Positions 22,561-31,852 of a stretch of DNA of 36,374 nt are shown here, piece after piece. Every line of letters begins with the position of its first letter. Positions within the stretch are counted from its first letter, which is position 1. Under the pieces are notes generated by a model. That model made no database searches. It was not told the DNA's origin and saw nothing but the letters and a program-made list of their open reading frames with translations. The position numbers and the translations under genes are program-made. Source of the stretch: JAVBUZ01 sp031554725. Its GTDB lineage: Bacteria; Bacillota; Clostridia; Lachnospirales; Lachnospiraceae. The DNA lies in assembly GCA_031554725.1 (NCBI GenBank), contig JAVBUZ010000040.1:1-36374 (forward strand). Direction: 5' to 3'.

Positions 22561-24432
22561 TTAGTCATTACCGCTTACATCAAAAATATTTAAAATTCCT
22601 TCTGCTATACTTTCTGCATCAATTCCAATTTCTCTTTTTAGCATTTCTACATTGCCATGCTCCACATAAGCATCTGGAACTGTTATGGATAATAGCTCCG
22701 CCTGCACTGCCTCTCGGTTCATAAGCTCTCTGACCTTTTCACCATATCCGCCACTAGCTACATTTTCTTCCATAGTCACAAGCAGGCTATGTTTTTTCTC
22801 CATTTTGATAATCATGGCTTCATCAATTGGCTTAGCAAATCTAGCATTAATAATACTGCAGGACAAACCTTTATCTTTTAATATCTTTCTTACCTCTCCT
22901 GCTGTTTTTACCATACTTCCCAAGGCAAAAAGGGCTACCTCAGACTCTTCATATAAAACTTCACTTTTCCCATACTCAATAGGCGCTCTTTTTTCTTCAA
23001 AGCCATCGAAGGCATCGCCTCTTGGATAACGAACCGCTATTGGCGCATCAAAGTCCACCGCAAACTTAATCATATCCGAAAGCTCCCATTTATTCTTTGG
23101 TGCCATAATATGCATATTCGGAATCGAAGACAAGAAGGATATATCAAATATTCCCTGATGTGTTTCTCCGTCACTTCCTACTAAGCCTGCTCTATCAATA
23201 GCAAATACGACTGGAAGATTTTGTATACAAACATCGTGTAGTATTTGGTCATATGCTCTTTGTAAGAAGGAGGAATAAATGGCAACAATCGGCTTTAAAC
23301 CACCTGCTGCAAGTCCTGCCGCAAAGGTAACTGCATGCTCTTCTGCTATTCCTACATCAAAGAAACGATCTGGATACATATTTCTAAAACGTTTTAACCC
23401 TGTTCCGTCTGGCATAGCTGCCGTAATGGCAACTACATCCTTATCCCTTTGCCCTAGCTTACACATAACCGTAGAAAATACATCTGTATAGCTGGCTCTA
23501 GTTCTTGGATTCGAAGGAATTCCTGTTTCTATATCAAAAGGCTCTGCTCCATGAAACCTTGCCGGATGTCTTTCTGCTGGTGCATAACCTTTTCCTTTCT
23601 GTGTTATTGTGTGAATGATAACCGCACCCTTTACTCGCTTAGCTTCACCAATCACGCGCATTAACCCTTTTACATTATGTCCATCTACTGGACCTAGATA
23701 TGTAACGCCCATATCTTCAAAGAACATTCCTGGAATTACTAGCTGTTTAAAGCTATTTTTAGTACGACGGATTTTATTTATCCAGTTATCCCCATTAGGT
23801 ATGCCTCTTAAGGTATTATAAATACCTTCTTTTATATCTAAATAACCATCTGCTGTACGGACATTATTTAGATACTTAGATACACCACCTACATTTTCTG
23901 ATATCGACATATTGTTGTCATTTAAAATAACAATAAAATTGGTTTCTAATCTAGAGGCATTATTTAATGCTTCGTATGCCATACCACCAGTTAAGGAGCC
24001 ATCCCCAATAACCGATACAATGGTGGATTTTTCTCCTTTAATATCTCTTGCTTTTACAAGACCAAGTCCTGCTGAAATAGAAGTAGAGCTATGTCCTGTA
24101 TCAAAGGCATCACAAGCGCTTTCCTTTCTTTTCGGAAAGCCACTCATTCCATGAAACTTACGTAGGCTCTCAAACCCATCCTTTCGCCCAGTAAGTAGCT
24201 TATGGGTATAAGATTGATGTCCAACATCCCAAATGATTTTGTCATCTGGTAAATTAAGAGAAAGATGCAATGCCATGGTTAGCTCTACTGCTCCTAAATT
24301 AGAGCCTAGATGCCCACCCGTTACACTTATCTTATTTATTAAAAACTCTCTAATCTCTTCTGCTAAGGTGCCGTACTCTTCGGGATTAATTGTTTTTATA
24401 TCATTGGCCTTTTTTATTCGTTCTAATAACAT
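22561..24432 (-). CDS. dxs: 1-deoxy-D-xylulose-5-phosphate synthase
   Basis: 623 residues, full length. It makes DXP from pyruvate and glyceraldehyde 3-phosphate, the first step of the MEP isoprenoid route. The thiamine diphosphate site is visible as VIGDGSLTGGMAYEALNNA to ILNDNNMSIS. The N-terminal GGHLGSNLG, the second-domain catalytic Glu in DVGIAEEHAVTFAAGLA and the C-terminal domain SGGYGEKV are present. It follows ispA by 51 nt, joining isoprenoid precursor supply and chain building in one operon. GAGGG lies 8 nt before the ATG. Confidence 0.97.
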   Translation of the reverse strand: MLLERIKKANDIKTINPEEYGTLAEEIREFLINKISVTGGHLGSNLGAVELTMALHLSLNLPDDKIIWDVGHQSYTHKLLTGRKDGFESLRKFHGMSGFPKRKESACDAFDTGHSSTSISAGLGLVKARDIKGEKSTIVSVIGDGSLTGGMAYEALNNASRLETNFIVILNDNNMSISENVGGVSKYLNNVRTADGYLDIKEGIYNTLRGIPNGDNWINKIRRTKNSFKQLVIPGMFFEDMGVTYLGPVDGHNVKGLMRVIGEAKRVKGAVIIHTITQKGKGYAPAERHPARFHGAEPFDIETGIPSNPRTRASYTDVFSTVMCKLGQRDKDVVAITAAMPDGTGLKRFRNMYPDRFFDVGIAEEHAVTFAAGLAAGGLKPIVAIYSSFLQRAYDQILHDVCIQNLPVVFAIDRAGLVGSDGETHQGIFDISFLSSIPNMHIMAPKNKWELSDMIKFAVDFDAPIAVRYPRGDAFDGFEEKRAPIEYGKSEVLYEESEVALFALGSMVKTAGEVRKILKDKGLSCSIINARFAKPIDEAMIIKMEKKHSLLVTMEENVASGGYGEKVRELMNREAVQAELLSITVPDAYVEHGNVEMLKREIGIDAESIAEGILNIFDVSGND

Positions 24433-24483
24433 GATACGTACCCTCTGTGCCTTTCCTGTTTGTCCTGTAAAACAAGATTTAAT

Positions 24484-25398
24484 TTACTTTTTACGCTGAA
24501 TTAAATCTAGGATAAGTGCTTCTAAAAATTCATTTTCAAAACTGAAATGATTTAAAATCGCTATTGCTTCTTCAGACATCGCTTGCACATCTTCTTTTGA
24601 TTTTTCCAAACCATTTAATGTGACATATGTTTGCTTCTTATTTTTTTCGTCACTACCTATAGGTTTTCCTAACTCTTGCTCATCACCAATAATATCTAAG
24701 ATATCATCTTGAATCTGAAATGCCACTCCAACATTGTAAGCACACTTTTCCATGGCGCTAACCTCATTTTCTGAAGCCCCTGCTAAGATTGCTCCAATCA
24801 TCATCGATGCTTGGACTAGTGCCGCCGTCTTATTTTCATGAATAAATAACAGTTGTTCTTTTTCTATTTCTACTTGTTTTTCTGCTTCGATATCTGCTGT
24901 TTGCCCACCTATCATACCATAGATACCAGCCTTTCTTGCTAGCACCTGTAAGGCTCTTGCTACGGCAACATATCTGTCTGCAAACTTCACATCATCTACC
25001 TGACAAGAGTCAAAGGCCTTCATTGCTACTTCAAAAGCATAATTAAGTAAGCCGTCACCTGCCAAAATAGCCATTCCCTCACCATAAACTACGTGAGTTG
25101 TTTTCTTGCCTCTACGATACTCATCGTTATCCATTGCTGGTAAATCATCATGAACTAGGGAATAGGTGTGTATCATTTCAACCGCCGCCATAAAAGGCTC
25201 AATAATCTTTCCCCTACCACCAAATAGGCGATAGGTCTCTAGCATAAGCATGGGACGCAATCGTTTTCCACCAGCTAAAAGGCTATAGTTCATAGCTTCA
25301 ATTACGCTCTTCTGATATCCTGTCTCTTCTGGAAGATACTGATAAATGGCCTCTTCTATTTCTTTAACCTTTTCCTCGATCAAGCTCTGTATTTCCAT
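24484..25398 (-). CDS. ispA: Polyprenyl synthetase (farnesyl/geranylgeranyl diphosphate synthase)
   Basis: 304 residues. It condenses isopentenyl diphosphate with allylic diphosphates. The first aspartate-rich motif is LVHDDLPAMD (D84-D90), the second FQIQDDILD, with GGKRLRP at 43-49 for diphosphate binding. The size and spacing of the first motif (DDxxxxD) fit bacterial FPP synthase. The ATG directly follows the xseB stop codon with no spacer, and GGAGG lies inside the end of xseB. Chain length cannot be fixed from sequence alone. Confidence 0.95.
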   Translation of the reverse strand: MEIQSLIEEKVKEIEEAIYQYLPEETGYQKSVIEAMNYSLLAGGKRLRPMLMLETYRLFGGRGKIIEPFMAAVEMIHTYSLVHDDLPAMDNDEYRRGKKTTHVVYGEGMAILAGDGLLNYAFEVAMKAFDSCQVDDVKFADRYVAVARALQVLARKAGIYGMIGGQTADIEAEKQVEIEKEQLLFIHENKTAALVQASMMIGAILAGASENEVSAMEKCAYNVGVAFQIQDDILDIIGDEQELGKPIGSDEKNKKQTYVTLNGLEKSKEDVQAMSEEAIAILNHFSFENEFLEALILDLIQRKK

Positions 25399-25593
25399 TT
25401 ATAATTCCTCCAACACTTCACCTTCGCTTATTTTTAAAACCTTTTTCTCTATTTTTTCAATTTCGCTATTACACTGCTTAAGTAAGTTCATGCCATCATT
25501 ATAGCAAGTAAAGGATGCTTCTAAAGAAATATCATCCTGCTCTAGCTTTTCAATAATGCCCTCTAATTTAGCAAAGTTTTCCTCTAAAGACAT
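25399..25593 (-). CDS. xseB: Exodeoxyribonuclease VII small subunit
   Basis: 64 residues from the ATG at 25593 (AGGAGG 6-7 nt upstream); an in-frame start at 25635 would add 14 unrelated residues. The protein is two antiparallel helices (NFAKLEGIIEKLEQDD, SLEASFTCYNDGMNLLKQC), the XseB fold that wraps around XseA. It overlaps the end of xseA by 26 nt, so the two subunits are translated together. Confidence 0.95.
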   Translation of the reverse strand: MSLEENFAKLEGIIEKLEQDDISLEASFTCYNDGMNLLKQCNSEIEKIEKKVLKISEGEVLEEL

Positions 25594-26803
25594 CTCTTTC
25601 CTCCTTACCTGTAACCTTGGCAGATATGCTACCATCCGTTACTTGAATCTGAACCTCTTGTCCAATTTCAACCTGTTTTATCTTCTTTACCACTTTCCCA
25701 TCCTTATCAGAAACATAGGAAAAACCTTGATTTAACTTTTCAAGGGGAGAAAGTCCTTTTATTTTTTCAATGTATAATTCCATCTTATGTCTATTTTGAT
25801 AGAGCTTCTGCTGCATGCTCTCATGTAGCTTTTCTTCTAACTTCAAAGCATAGGTACGCTTTTCTCTAATTCTGCTTAATGGACTTAGGTATTTCATCCT
25901 TACCTCATATCCATTTACCCTTTGTCTGGCTCTATCTGTCTGACGCTTCATAAGCTTGTACAAATGCGCCTCGTACTCTTGCATTCTAGCTTCCAACTGT
26001 CCATAATCAAAAACCGCTAGTTCTGCTGCTGCCGATGGGGTTGGTGCACGTAAATCAGATACAAAATCAATAATCGTTGTATCGGTTTCATGTCCCACCG
26101 CCGAAATAATCGGAATTGGACAATCAAAAACTGCCTGTGCTACGATTTCTTCATTAAACGCCCATAAATCCTCAATGGAGCCACCGCCCCTCCCGACAAT
26201 GATTACATCTACCTTTTGTGCTTGCAATGCGCGAATACCATTTACAATACTTTCTGCTGCTTGCTCTCCTTGCACAATGGCTGGATATAATATGATTTGT
26301 ACATATGGATTTCTTCTTGTGGCCACTTGAATTATATCCCTTACTGCAGCCCCCGTCTGAGCCGTTACTACACCTAATGTTTTCACATAGCTAGGAATCG
26401 GTTGTTTATATCTTGAGTCGAACATACCTCGTTCTGCTAAATCACGTTTTAACTTTTCAAATTTCTCATGTAAATAGCCTGCACCATCCAATATGATTTG
26501 CTTGGCATATAGTTGATATTTTCCATCTCTTTCATAGACGTCCACGGTGCCACCGACAACAACTTGCTGTCCTTCAACAAGCTGAAACCCTAAGCCATTC
26601 CTGTTTCCCGCAAACATAACGCATGCTATTGTACCTTTTCCATCCTTTAACGTAAAATAAATATGTCCAGAAGAATGATACTTACAGTTGCTTACCTCTC
26701 CTTTTACAAGGAGAGACTGTAACATAAAATCTTGCGTGAACATATTTTTAATATAGGTATTAACTTGTGCTACGGTATATATATTTTGTATGACAATCAC
26801 CAA
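25568..26803 (-). CDS. xseA: Exodeoxyribonuclease VII large subunit
   Basis: 411 residues, with an OB-fold N-terminus (about 5-105: YTVAQVNTYIKNMF, LLVKGEVSNCKYHSSGHIYF) and the catalytic domain with VVTAQTGAAVRDI, VGRGGGSIEDLWAFNEE and AVGHETD. With XseB it degrades single-stranded DNA. The frame can start at TTG (26803) or GTG (26800). Neither has an ideal ribosome site (AAGG 3-6 nt away), and translation may be coupled to nusB, which ends 3 nt upstream. Confidence 0.95.
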   Translation of the reverse strand: MVIVIQNIYTVAQVNTYIKNMFTQDFMLQSLLVKGEVSNCKYHSSGHIYFTLKDGKGTIACVMFAGNRNGLGFQLVEGQQVVVGGTVDVYERDGKYQLYAKQIILDGAGYLHEKFEKLKRDLAERGMFDSRYKQPIPSYVKTLGVVTAQTGAAVRDIIQVATRRNPYVQIILYPAIVQGEQAAESIVNGIRALQAQKVDVIIVGRGGGSIEDLWAFNEEIVAQAVFDCPIPIISAVGHETDTTIIDFVSDLRAPTPSAAAELAVFDYGQLEARMQEYEAHLYKLMKRQTDRARQRVNGYEVRMKYLSPLSRIREKRTYALKLEEKLHESMQQKLYQNRHKMELYIEKIKGLSPLEKLNQGFSYVSDKDGKVVKKIKQVEIGQEVQIQVTDGSISAKVTGKEERDVFRGKLC

Positions 26804-26806
26804 GCC

Positions 26807-27205
26807 TTATGCAAATTTTCCCAGTATCGCGTTAACAAAACCACCAGCGTTATCCTGACCAAATTTTTTAGCCAATTCAACCGCTTCATTTATAGCTACG
26901 CCAACTGGTACATCATCATCATATTTCATTTCAAATAATGCTAGTCGTAAAATAGTTAGTTCTATTTTCCCTATACGCTTTACATCCCAGCCTTCAGCCT
27001 TTTCATTGAGCATCTTATCAAGTTCAGAAAGCCTTTCCACAATCTTGTTATACTTTTCAGTAATGTAGTTTGTGTCTTTATCTGAATGATGTATCTCATC
27101 ATCATCAAAGAACATCTTAATTTGTTCTGGCATGTCCTGAGGATCATTAAATTCTATTCTAAACAGTAACAAAAAAATCTGTTCTCTTAGTTCTCTTCTT
27201 CCCAT
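26807..27205 (-). CDS. nusB: Transcription antitermination factor NusB
   Basis: 132 residues, all-helical. RRELREQIFLLLFRIEF at the N-terminus is the arginine-rich RNA-binding face, and the C-terminal VPVGVAINEAVELAKKFGQDNAGGFVNAILG is the family signature. It binds boxA RNA in rRNA leaders with NusE. AAGGAGAG lies before the ATG. It is second in the operon, 24 nt after the Asp23-like gene, an order common in Clostridia. Confidence 0.96.
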   Translation of the reverse strand: MGRRELREQIFLLLFRIEFNDPQDMPEQIKMFFDDDEIHHSDKDTNYITEKYNKIVERLSELDKMLNEKAEGWDVKRIGKIELTILRLALFEMKYDDDVPVGVAINEAVELAKKFGQDNAGGFVNAILGKFA

Positions 27206-27229
27206 GTCTCTCCTTTTGTTAAAGTAGTG

Positions 27230-27613
27230 CTATTTATTTTTCATATTTACACTAGCAATGCGAATATTTACATCTGCTACTGTAAGACCTGTCATATTTT
27301 CGATTGCATTTTTAACCTTTAGCTGTACCTTTTGGCAGGTTGCTGGAATGTTATAGCCGTATTCAACAGTTACTGCTAAATCTACCGTTGCAACACCATC
27401 CAAAATGTCAACCTTAACGCCTTTAGTAAGACTTTTTACACCAACCTTGCTCATTAATTCGTTGGTAATGTTACCTGCCATAGCAGAAACACCTTCTACC
27501 TCAGTTGTAGCAAGACCTGCAATCATAGCTACTACGTCATCTGCAATTTGAACAGCCCCTACGCTTTCTTCATCCTGTAATACATAAGTGCTTCTATCTA
27601 TTGTTCTATCCAT
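27230..27613 (-). CDS. Asp23/Gls24 family envelope stress protein (YqhY-like)
   Basis: 127 residues of one Asp23 domain (VQIADDVVAMIAGLATTEVEGVSAM, then VDLAVTVEYGYNIPATCQKVQ and NMTGLTVADVNIRI). Genes of this type next to nusB correspond to B. subtilis YqhY, which is tied to control of acetyl-CoA carboxylase; that link is by position and family only. AGGAGG lies 7 nt before the ATG. It is the first gene of the ten-gene operon. Confidence 0.93.
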   Translation of the reverse strand: MDRTIDRSTYVLQDEESVGAVQIADDVVAMIAGLATTEVEGVSAMAGNITNELMSKVGVKSLTKGVKVDILDGVATVDLAVTVEYGYNIPATCQKVQLKVKNAIENMTGLTVADVNIRIASVNMKNK

Positions 27614-27654
27614 TCGTTTTTCCTCCTATCGAAAAAAAAATTACTCATGCAAGT

Positions 27655-27663
27655 AGTATACCA
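27655..27663 (-). promoter_or_regulatory. Extended -10 promoter of the asp23-recN operon
   Basis: On the minus strand TGG followed by TATACT, an extended -10 box about 42 nt before the first start codon. No good -35 is seen at 17 bp, which extended -10 promoters tolerate. Confidence 0.6.
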
Positions 27664-27696
27664 TATTTCGCCACAATTTGCCTAGAGTTTTATTCA

Positions 27697-28965
27697 TTAT
27701 TCCTGTGTTAGCCAAAATGTCATTGACAGCTGGTCTTTGTTGTCTACATAGGCTATGGAACCACTAGATATATTCAAATATCTAAATATTTTCTGACTGG
27801 TAATTAGTTGTTCAAATATGGCATGATATACATCATAATCCGCACATTTTAGGGTTAAATCTGTTTTCCCCTGGCTATATGCCGTTTCGAACAGTTCCTT
27901 TAGCTGTCCCTCATTTAATTCTGTAAAATAAGTTCCTTCCATTACATAATAATTGGCAATCATTGACACACATTCTGGCACTGGCACCACATTATTGATG
28001 GTGTGGGTCTTACATAATTGTTTTGTTGTAACACATAAATAATCATAATTAATTAGTGGTAGGTTAGAAGCATCTTGTACTTCTCCCTCTTCAATAATCT
28101 GATAAGAGGCATCCCCCCAGGTCGGATCTACATAATAGTAATTCCCATCAATTTTCACAAGATTCCAAGCATGTCCCTCGCCCGTTTCTACACTTCCCAG
28201 AACAAGGGTGGTTTCAACTCCCAGCATCTCTAAAAGATACTGATTAGCCTTGGCATAGCCTTGACAAACAGACTCTCTTGTAATAAAAACGGAACAAATA
28301 TTTTGATTGTCTGGTGCTTCAATATTGTATTCGGTATTGGCGATTAGATATTCATAAATATATTTTACCTTTTCATACTCACTTGCGTCCATCTGAATCC
28401 CTGCCAGACATTCCTCCACGTATAACTGAATCTGCAGCTTACGAATCTCTACCTCTTCTTTGTCCATGGTGTATTTTCCCGTCATAGCAATTCTGACCGT
28501 TTCTTCGCCTTGGGTAAACTTGGTATAATTATACCCAACTACATAAAAGATATCTGGATGGTCATTTAGTACACACTGAAAAATCTTATCTATGCCTTCT
28601 ACTTCTAACACAGGAATGGCATCAGCATAAAGCTCTATCTCGTCTTCCAAATTGATTAAAATATAATATATATCTACATACCAATATTTTTCCATATCAC
28701 TAAGCTTTTGAAATGCGTACTTATGTGACATGAGTTCAAAGTTAGCCTCATACCAAGCTTCACTCTTTTCCTCTTTAGAAGCTTCTTCTTTCGTGGGCTC
28801 CTCTATTAAGGTGCTTTCTTCTTTTTGTGGCACACTAAAAATAGCACTTTCCAAACTTACCACAGAATCTAAGTCTGGAATGAAATTATAAGCATTGGTT
28901 CCACATGCTTGTAGCATCGCCCCAAGGCAACACACCAAACAAGCTACAAGTAGTTTTTTTCTCAT
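27697..28965 (-). CDS. Transglutaminase-like lipoprotein
   Basis: 422 residues. The N-terminus is a lipoprotein signal: KK, a hydrophobic stretch, then lipobox MLQAC with C21. An acidic, Lys/Glu-rich linker spans about 47-70. The transglutaminase-like domain at ~200-290 has the triad C234 (ESVCQGYA), H265 (GEGHAWNLV) and D280 (YYVDPTWGD). Such extracellular proteins are usually peptidases or crosslinkers of unknown substrate at the cell surface. The gene lies 23 nt after prfC and is probably in the deoB transcript. AGAGG lies just before the ATG. Confidence 0.88.
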   Translation of the reverse strand: MRKKLLVACLVCCLGAMLQACGTNAYNFIPDLDSVVSLESAIFSVPQKEESTLIEEPTKEEASKEEKSEAWYEANFELMSHKYAFQKLSDMEKYWYVDIYYILINLEDEIELYADAIPVLEVEGIDKIFQCVLNDHPDIFYVVGYNYTKFTQGEETVRIAMTGKYTMDKEEVEIRKLQIQLYVEECLAGIQMDASEYEKVKYIYEYLIANTEYNIEAPDNQNICSVFITRESVCQGYAKANQYLLEMLGVETTLVLGSVETGEGHAWNLVKIDGNYYYVDPTWGDASYQIIEEGEVQDASNLPLINYDYLCVTTKQLCKTHTINNVVPVPECVSMIANYYVMEGTYFTELNEGQLKELFETAYSQGKTDLTLKCADYDVYHAIFEQLITSQKIFRYLNISSGSIAYVDNKDQLSMTFWLTQE

Positions 28966-28988
28966 ACACCTCTCCCAAAATCTGATGT

Positions 28989-30581
28989 CTAGTTTTTACC
29001 AAACTCCGACAATACCAAGCCTTTATTTCGATCCAAGGTCATTCCCACACTCCATGCATTAACAAATAATAGAAGTGGATTTCCTTTCAGATCCTTGATT
29101 TTTCTCATATCAGAAGTTCCAATAATTTTATCCAACTCAATATCTTCGTTTTCAATCCAACGAATATGCTCGTAAGGAAGATTTTCTAATCGAATCTCAA
29201 CATTGTATTCATTTTCTAGTCGATACTTTAATACCTCAAACTGCAAAACACCTACAACGCCTACAATAATTTCTTCCATACCAGTATTGTATTCTTGGAA
29301 TATCTGAATCGCTCCCTCTTGAGCTATCTGATTAATTCCTTTTACAAATTGCTTTCTCTTCATGGTATCTAGCTGTTTCACACGAGCAAAGTGCTCCGGT
29401 GCAAAAGTTGGAATACCTTCGTAGCATATTTTTTCTTTAGGCATACACAAGGTATCACCAATCGAAAAAATACCGGGATCAAAAACACCTATAATATCGC
29501 CCGCGTAGGCTTCGTCTAAGATTTTACGATCATCCGCCATAATCTGCTGTGGCTGCGATAAACGCATTGTTCTTTCACCCTGTACATGTCTTACTTCCAT
29601 GTTGGCATCAAACTTACCAGAACAAATTCTCATAAATGCAATTCTATCTCTATGTGCCTTATTCATATTGGCTTGAATTTTAAATACAAAAGCAGAAAAA
29701 TCATTTTCTACTGGATCAACGGTTCCGATATCTGCTTTTCTTGGTAGGGGGTTGGTGGTCATCTCTAAAAAATGCTGTAAAAATACTTCTACGCCAAAAT
29801 TAGTCAGCGCAGAACCAAAAAATACCGGTGTTAAAATTCCCGCTCTTACCTCTTCCAAGTCAAATTCTGCACTTGCACCATCTAATAACTCAATCTCGTC
29901 ATAAAGCTTGTCCGTTGCCTTTTGACCAATAATAGAAACCAAGCTTTCTTTATCATCTACTAAAATCTCTTGGGTTTCGCCTTCTTTCGTTCCCTTTTCC
30001 GTATCTGAAAAAGTTAAAACCTTATTTTTATTTCTGTCGTACACACCTTTAAATTCTTTTCCAGAACCAATTGGCCAGTTTACAGGGCAGGTGGCAATTC
30101 CAAGTTCTTTTTCAATTTCATCTAAAAGCTCAAAAGTATCACCTGCATCCCTATCCATTTTATTGATAAAGGTAAAAATAGGTATTTTTCTCATGACACA
30201 TACTTTAAAAAGCTTTCTTGTCTGGGCTTCTACACCCTTTGATGCATCAATTACCATTACAGCTGAATCCGCTGCCATAAGGGTACGGTAGGTATCCTCT
30301 GAGAAATCCTGATGTCCAGGTGTATCTAGAATATTAATACAAAAGTTATCATATTCGAACTGCAAAACAGAAGAGGTAACAGAGATACCTCTTTCTTTTT
30401 CTATCTCCATCCAGTCAGAAACCGCATGTCTTGCTGTTGCCTTTCCCTTAACACTTCCTGCTAAGTTAATCGCTCCTCCGTAAAGCAAAAATTTCTCTGT
30501 TAAAGTTGTTTTTCCCGCGTCGGGGTGAGAAATAATCGCAAATGTTCTTCTTCTGTTTATCTCGTCTGCATAAGCTGCCAC
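28989..30581 (-). CDS. prfC: Peptide chain release factor 3
   Basis: 530 residues from the GTG at 30581. This start is chosen because GGAGG stands 8 nt upstream and homologues begin with this segment; a TTG at 30596 would place the ribosome site inside the gene. This translational GTPase recycles RF1/RF2. G1 is HPDAGKTTLT (19-28), G2 lies in the RGISVTSSV region, G3 is DTPGHQDFSED and G4 is NKMDRD. The domain II and III sequence matches RF3 rather than EF-G. It is 17 nt after deoB by this start and in the same operon. Confidence 0.96.
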   Translation of the reverse strand: MAAYADEINRRRTFAIISHPDAGKTTLTEKFLLYGGAINLAGSVKGKATARHAVSDWMEIEKERGISVTSSVLQFEYDNFCINILDTPGHQDFSEDTYRTLMAADSAVMVIDASKGVEAQTRKLFKVCVMRKIPIFTFINKMDRDAGDTFELLDEIEKELGIATCPVNWPIGSGKEFKGVYDRNKNKVLTFSDTEKGTKEGETQEILVDDKESLVSIIGQKATDKLYDEIELLDGASAEFDLEEVRAGILTPVFFGSALTNFGVEVFLQHFLEMTTNPLPRKADIGTVDPVENDFSAFVFKIQANMNKAHRDRIAFMRICSGKFDANMEVRHVQGERTMRLSQPQQIMADDRKILDEAYAGDIIGVFDPGIFSIGDTLCMPKEKICYEGIPTFAPEHFARVKQLDTMKRKQFVKGINQIAQEGAIQIFQEYNTGMEEIIVGVVGVLQFEVLKYRLENEYNVEIRLENLPYEHIRWIENEDIELDKIIGTSDMRKIKDLKGNPLLLFVNAWSVGMTLDRNKGLVLSEFGKN

Positions 30582-30598
30582 GTTTTTTTCCTCCAATT

Positions 30599-31768
30599 TT
30601 AAAGCATTCCTTTTCCTTGAAATTCAGGACAAATCGAAAAATATTGTAACACAGTTGCCCCTATGTCTGCAAAGGTTTCTCTTGTCCCTAAATTTTTAGG
30701 CTCAGCCGCACTACCATACATGAGAAGTGGTGTATATTCTCTTGAATGATCAGTTGACCTAGTATAGCCTGGATCACAGCCATGATCGGCAGTAATCATA
30801 AGTATATCTTGAGGACGCATTTTCCCTAGTATCTCTGGTAGCCTTGTATCAAAATAGGTGAGTGCTTTAGCATACCCCTCCACATCATTACGATGGCCAT
30901 ATAGCATATCGTAATCAACCAAATTAATAAAACACAGTCCTTCAAAATCTTTATCCATATATTCTAATGTTCGCTCAATACCCTCTTCATTATTTTGGGT
31001 ATAAACATACTCAGATATACCTTTACCTGCAAAAATATCTTTTATTTTCCCTACGCCGATTGTCGCAAAGCCTTCCGTTTGTAGTTGGTCAAGCATAGTC
31101 ACTGCAGGAGGAAGTAAAGAGTAGTCATGACGTCTTGGGGTTCTTTTATAATTTCCAGCTTCTCCCGAGAATGGGCGAGCAATAACCCTGCCAACGCCAT
31201 GATCTCCTTGTAATATTTCCCTTGCCACTTCACAATAACGATACAATTCCTCTATAGGCACAACATCTTCATGCGCCGCAATCTGAAAGACACTATCTGC
31301 TGAAGTATAAACAATCAAATCCCCAGTAGCTACATGCTTCTCACCAAAGTCTTTAATTACTTCCGTTCCAGAGTAAGGCTTATTGCACAATACTCCTCGA
31401 TTTGTCCTTCTTGAAAATTCTTCTAACACCTCTTCGGGAAATCCTTGCGGATATGTAGGCAGTGGTTTGGGTGAAACAATTCCCGCTATTTCCCAGTGTC
31501 CTACGGTAGTATCTTTCCCCTTGGAAGCCTCTTCCATACGAGCATATCTTCCAATTGGTTCTTCCCCTAAGCCTAATGTATTTGTTTTATCCTTCACTTC
31601 TACCCCATCAATATGAAAAAGTCCGAGCTTCGCCATATTAGGCATAGAAAAATATTCGTTTTTTGCTACTGACCCTAGTGTATTTACACCAAAATCACCA
31701 TAGGATGGTGCATCCTTCATGGCACCAATTCCAAAACTATCTAAGACGATTAAGAATATCCTCTTCAT
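30599..31768 (-). CDS. deoB: Phosphopentomutase
   Basis: 389 residues from the ATG at 31768, whose product starts MKRIFLIVLDSFGIGA as in the family; an extension to 31852 would run through the promoter into spoIIIAH. It is a binuclear metalloenzyme that interconverts ribose 1- and 5-phosphate (and the deoxy forms) in nucleoside salvage. The metal ligand Asp is at 10, the phosphorylated Thr lies in GKDTTVGHWE near 87, and the C-terminal ligands are in ITADHGCDPG and STDHSREYTPLL. It heads a group with prfC and a lipoprotein. Confidence 0.97.
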   Translation of the reverse strand: MKRIFLIVLDSFGIGAMKDAPSYGDFGVNTLGSVAKNEYFSMPNMAKLGLFHIDGVEVKDKTNTLGLGEEPIGRYARMEEASKGKDTTVGHWEIAGIVSPKPLPTYPQGFPEEVLEEFSRRTNRGVLCNKPYSGTEVIKDFGEKHVATGDLIVYTSADSVFQIAAHEDVVPIEELYRYCEVAREILQGDHGVGRVIARPFSGEAGNYKRTPRRHDYSLLPPAVTMLDQLQTEGFATIGVGKIKDIFAGKGISEYVYTQNNEEGIERTLEYMDKDFEGLCFINLVDYDMLYGHRNDVEGYAKALTYFDTRLPEILGKMRPQDILMITADHGCDPGYTRSTDHSREYTPLLMYGSAAEPKNLGTRETFADIGATVLQYFSICPEFQGKGML

Positions 31769-31823
31769 CTGTATACCTATTTCCCTTTCTTGATGCATCA
31801 CAAGCACCCGCTTGCCAACGCTT

Positions 31824-31852
31824 ATTGTACCATATTCAGTTTTACTGCACAA
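31824..31852 (-). promoter_or_regulatory. deoB promoter
   Basis: On the minus strand TTGTGC (31847-31852), 17 bp and TACAAT (31824-31829), with TGG before the -10 (extended form). The -35 lies inside the last codons of spoIIIAH. A CAAGC/GCTTG hairpin at 31803-31816 is in the leader and has no T run. Confidence 0.6.

Noticed and set aside
31803..31816. CAAGC/GCTTG hairpin as the spoIIIA terminator
   Set aside because: There is no T run and it lies downstream of the deoB -10 box, in the leader.
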